A stretch of DNA of 15,603 nucleotides from Halieaceae bacterium (lineage in GTDB: Bacteria > Pseudomonadota > Gammaproteobacteria > Pseudomonadales > Halieaceae), in the NCBI GenBank assembly GCA_002705465.1, contig PAGS01000061.1:1-15603 (forward strand), read 5' to 3'. This document shows positions 14,353 through 15,603 of this stretch, one piece after another. Under the pieces are notes generated by a model. The model was not told the DNA's origin. It did no database searches and saw only the letters and a list, made by a program, of their open reading frames with translations. A program made the translations under genes and the position numbers. Position 1 is the first letter of the stretch. Each line of letters begins with the position of its first letter.

Positions 14353-14716
14353 TGAGGCAGGTCGCTATTTTTTCGAGTAACTCGGGGAAGTTAACCGGTT
14401 TGGTGGCATAGTCGCAGCACCCGGCTTCCAGCGCACGGTGTTTGTCTTCCGCCATCGCATGTGCGGTCAGGGCGATGATGGGAATGTGCTTGATAGAGGC
14501 GTCCCGCGCTGCCTCCTCGCAGGCGCTCCAACCGTCCTTAACTGGTAGATTCATGTCCATCAATACGACAGCAGGTTGGAGGGCGCGCATTTTTTGCAGA
14601 GCGGCTTCGCCATCGCCCGCAGTGGATACGCGATGACCCGCGCGCTCCAGTCTGCGAACCAGCATATCCCGATTTACCTCGTTATCCTCCACCAGCAATA
14701 AGAGCCGCTCAGACAT
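14339..14716 (-). CDS. Stand-alone receiver-domain response regulator
   Basis: A CheY/Spo0F-like single receiver of 125 residues without an output domain. The acidic pocket is E10-D11 in LLVEDNEVN. The phosphoacceptor is D54 in LMDMNLP, the switch threonine T84 in IALTAHA, and the conserved lysine K106 in TKPVNF. The style (VEDNEVNRDML, and a TAHAM segment) is that of receivers normally fused to hybrid kinases. Here it looks like a detached kinase receiver, encoded just before the HAMP kinase. ATG 14716 is preferred to ATG 14722 (MIM start): GAGGG (14727-14723 read on the minus strand) gives 6-base spacing to 14716 and none to 14722. It overlaps the cyclase end by 8 bases and the kinase start by 14, a tight operon. 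It may act as a phosphorelay shuttle or phosphate sink. Confidence 0.93.
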   Translation of the reverse strand: MSERLLLLVEDNEVNRDMLVRRLERAGHRVSTAGDGEAALQKMRALQPAVVLMDMNLPVKDGWSACEEAARDASIKHIPIIALTAHAMAEDKHRALEAGCCDYATKPVNFPELLEKIATCLNASR

Positions 14717-15603
14717 GATCATCCCTCAAGCCCAATAAAGGGTAGGCAACAATCGTGTCCTCGATACCTTTAATCGATAGCGTGCGCGGCTCGCCAAATT
14801 CAAAGATTGCCTGCGGCAGTTTTTCGCGAGTGGCAGCGGAAACCAGGATCTCATCGGGCCTCGCCTGCCCCTCGATACGCGATGTCACATTCATAGCGTG
14901 TCCTACGCAGCCATACTTTGCTCGCTGCTCGGAACCGATATTGCCGGCAATAACATAACCCGTATTGAGCGCAATGCGATGCTGCAATGCAGGAAGTCCC
15001 TCAGCTTCATTGGCCATATTGACTGCGGCAATAGCGTCTCGCATGGCCAGCGCGCTTCGCACAGCCCGCTCGGGGTCGTCATCTTGACGTTTGGGTGCGC
15101 CGAACACCGCCAAAATGGCGTCCCCCAAAAACTCATCGATCGTGCCCTCATGCTGAAAAATAATGCTGGTCATATGCTCAAAGTAGCGATTGAGGAGCGA
15201 TACGACTTTGGGCGGGGGTAAATGTTCAGCCAATGTCGTGAAGCCACAGATATCGGACATCATGATGGTGACCTCGCGCAGGTCGCCGCCAAGCTCTAGC
15301 CCCTCAGGGGCCTCCAGTAGTTGTGCAACGATATCGTCCGACAAGTACCGGCCGAACGTTTGTCTTATGAAGCGTTCGTTGCGCTCTAATTGATGCCGGT
15401 AGTCCTCTTCCCGGTCATGCCACCGCTTGCGCTCGATACCGGCGGAGATTCTCGCCTGCAGGAGTACCGGGTTGAAGGGCTTGAGCAGGTAATCGTCTGC
15501 GCCGGCTTGAATGCAAGCAATAATTTGATCCATATCCTGACGCCCACTGATCATAATCACGGGCGTCGCGCGGAGATCAGCGTGCTCTTTCATCTGCTTT
15601 AAC
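14709..15603 (-). CDS. Receiver-linked class III nucleotidyl cyclase (5' truncated by window)
   Basis: The frame is open to the window edge, so the N-terminus is missing. An internal Met at 15593 is in the middle of a receiver domain and is unlikely to be the start. Numbered from that Met, the receiver end shows VIMISG (11-16) and the conserved Lys K38 in LLKPF. A charged helical linker (50-100, with RYLSDDIVAQLL) couples to a class III cyclase domain. Its metal aspartates are D114 (MSDICGFT) and D158 (FLGDAILAVFG). The transition-state residues are N235 and R239 (NVTSR). The purine-selecting positions are E154 and G228 rather than the Lys and Asp/Thr of adenylate cyclases. The product is therefore cGMP or cAMP, with cGMP favoured by E154. 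It is the first visible gene of the operon with the receiver and kinase. Phosphorylation of its receiver probably tunes cyclase activity. Confidence 0.9.
   Translation of the reverse strand, partial: LKQMKEHADLRATPVIMISGRQDMDQIIACIQAGADDYLLKPFNPVLLQARISAGIERKRWHDREEDYRHQLERNERFIRQTFGRYLSDDIVAQLLEAPEGLELGGDLREVTIMMSDICGFTTLAEHLPPPKVVSLLNRYFEHMTSIIFQHEGTIDEFLGDAILAVFGAPKRQDDDPERAVRSALAMRDAIAAVNMANEAEGLPALQHRIALNTGYVIAGNIGSEQRAKYGCVGHAMNVTSRIEGQARPDEILVSAATREKLPQAIFEFGEPRTLSIKGIEDTIVAYPLLGLRDDHV
14723..14727 (-). promoter_or_regulatory. Ribosome-binding site that decides the receiver-gene start
   Basis: GAGGG on the minus strand lies 6 bases before the ATG at 14716 and directly abuts the ATG at 14722. 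It therefore supports the shorter protein. It is inside the last codons of the cyclase gene, consistent with translational coupling. Confidence 0.65.

Noticed and set aside
1..15603. CRISPR arrays, insertion sequences, tRNA or phage genes
   Set aside because: No spaced direct repeats, transposase motifs, cloverleaf sequences or phage proteins were found on reading both strands.

Overview
The window is a stretch of conserved gammaproteobacterial chromosome. From 1 to about 12.2 kb it is dense, same-strand housekeeping sequence. From about 12.3 kb to the right edge it carries a less conserved envelope/signalling module. Protein sequences resemble Pseudomonas/E. coli orthologues throughout. The order ffh-rpsP-rimM-trmD-rplS, then dsbC, alaC, hom, thrC, recJ, prfB and lysS, suggests a marine gammaproteobacterium, possibly near Halieaceae/OM60-NOR5. 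That placement is inference from gene order and protein style; no 16S gene is present. No mobile element, CRISPR array, tRNA or rRNA was seen. No gene-free stretch exceeds about 170 bases.

Layout, plus strand: the 3' part of ffh (SRP GTPase, M domain) is followed by a short hairpin and a 121-base gap with a candidate promoter and leader hairpin. The trmD operon comes next: rpsP (S16), rimM (30S maturation), trmD (tRNA m1G37 methylase) and rplS (L19). rimM and trmD overlap. rplS has its own structured leader, with one hairpin directly abutting its Shine-Dalgarno. After a candidate terminator come dsbC (periplasmic disulfide isomerase), alaC (alanine-type aminotransferase), hom and thrC (threonine branch), and recJ (5'-3' ssDNA exonuclease). 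The genes alaC through recJ are tightly packed with start/stop overlaps. A recognisable promoter then precedes prfB, whose reading frame contains the classical +1 programmed frameshift. lysS follows 23 bases after the prfB stop.

All seven genes from alaC to the lipoprotein appear to start with GTG or TTG. In several cases the Shine-Dalgarno position picks the start.

Right end: an unrecognised putative outer-membrane lipoprotein (plus strand) converges on a minus-strand operon and overlaps it at the 3' end by 44 bases. In transcription order the operon encodes a receiver-linked class III nucleotidyl cyclase (cut by the window edge), a stand-alone receiver domain, and a HAMP-containing membrane histidine kinase. 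Consecutive genes overlap by 8 and 14 bases. The cyclase carries Glu/Gly at the two purine-selecting positions, which argues against a canonical adenylate cyclase. This module is the part of the window whose biology is least predictable from known pathways. I saw no clear evidence of a wholly new system.
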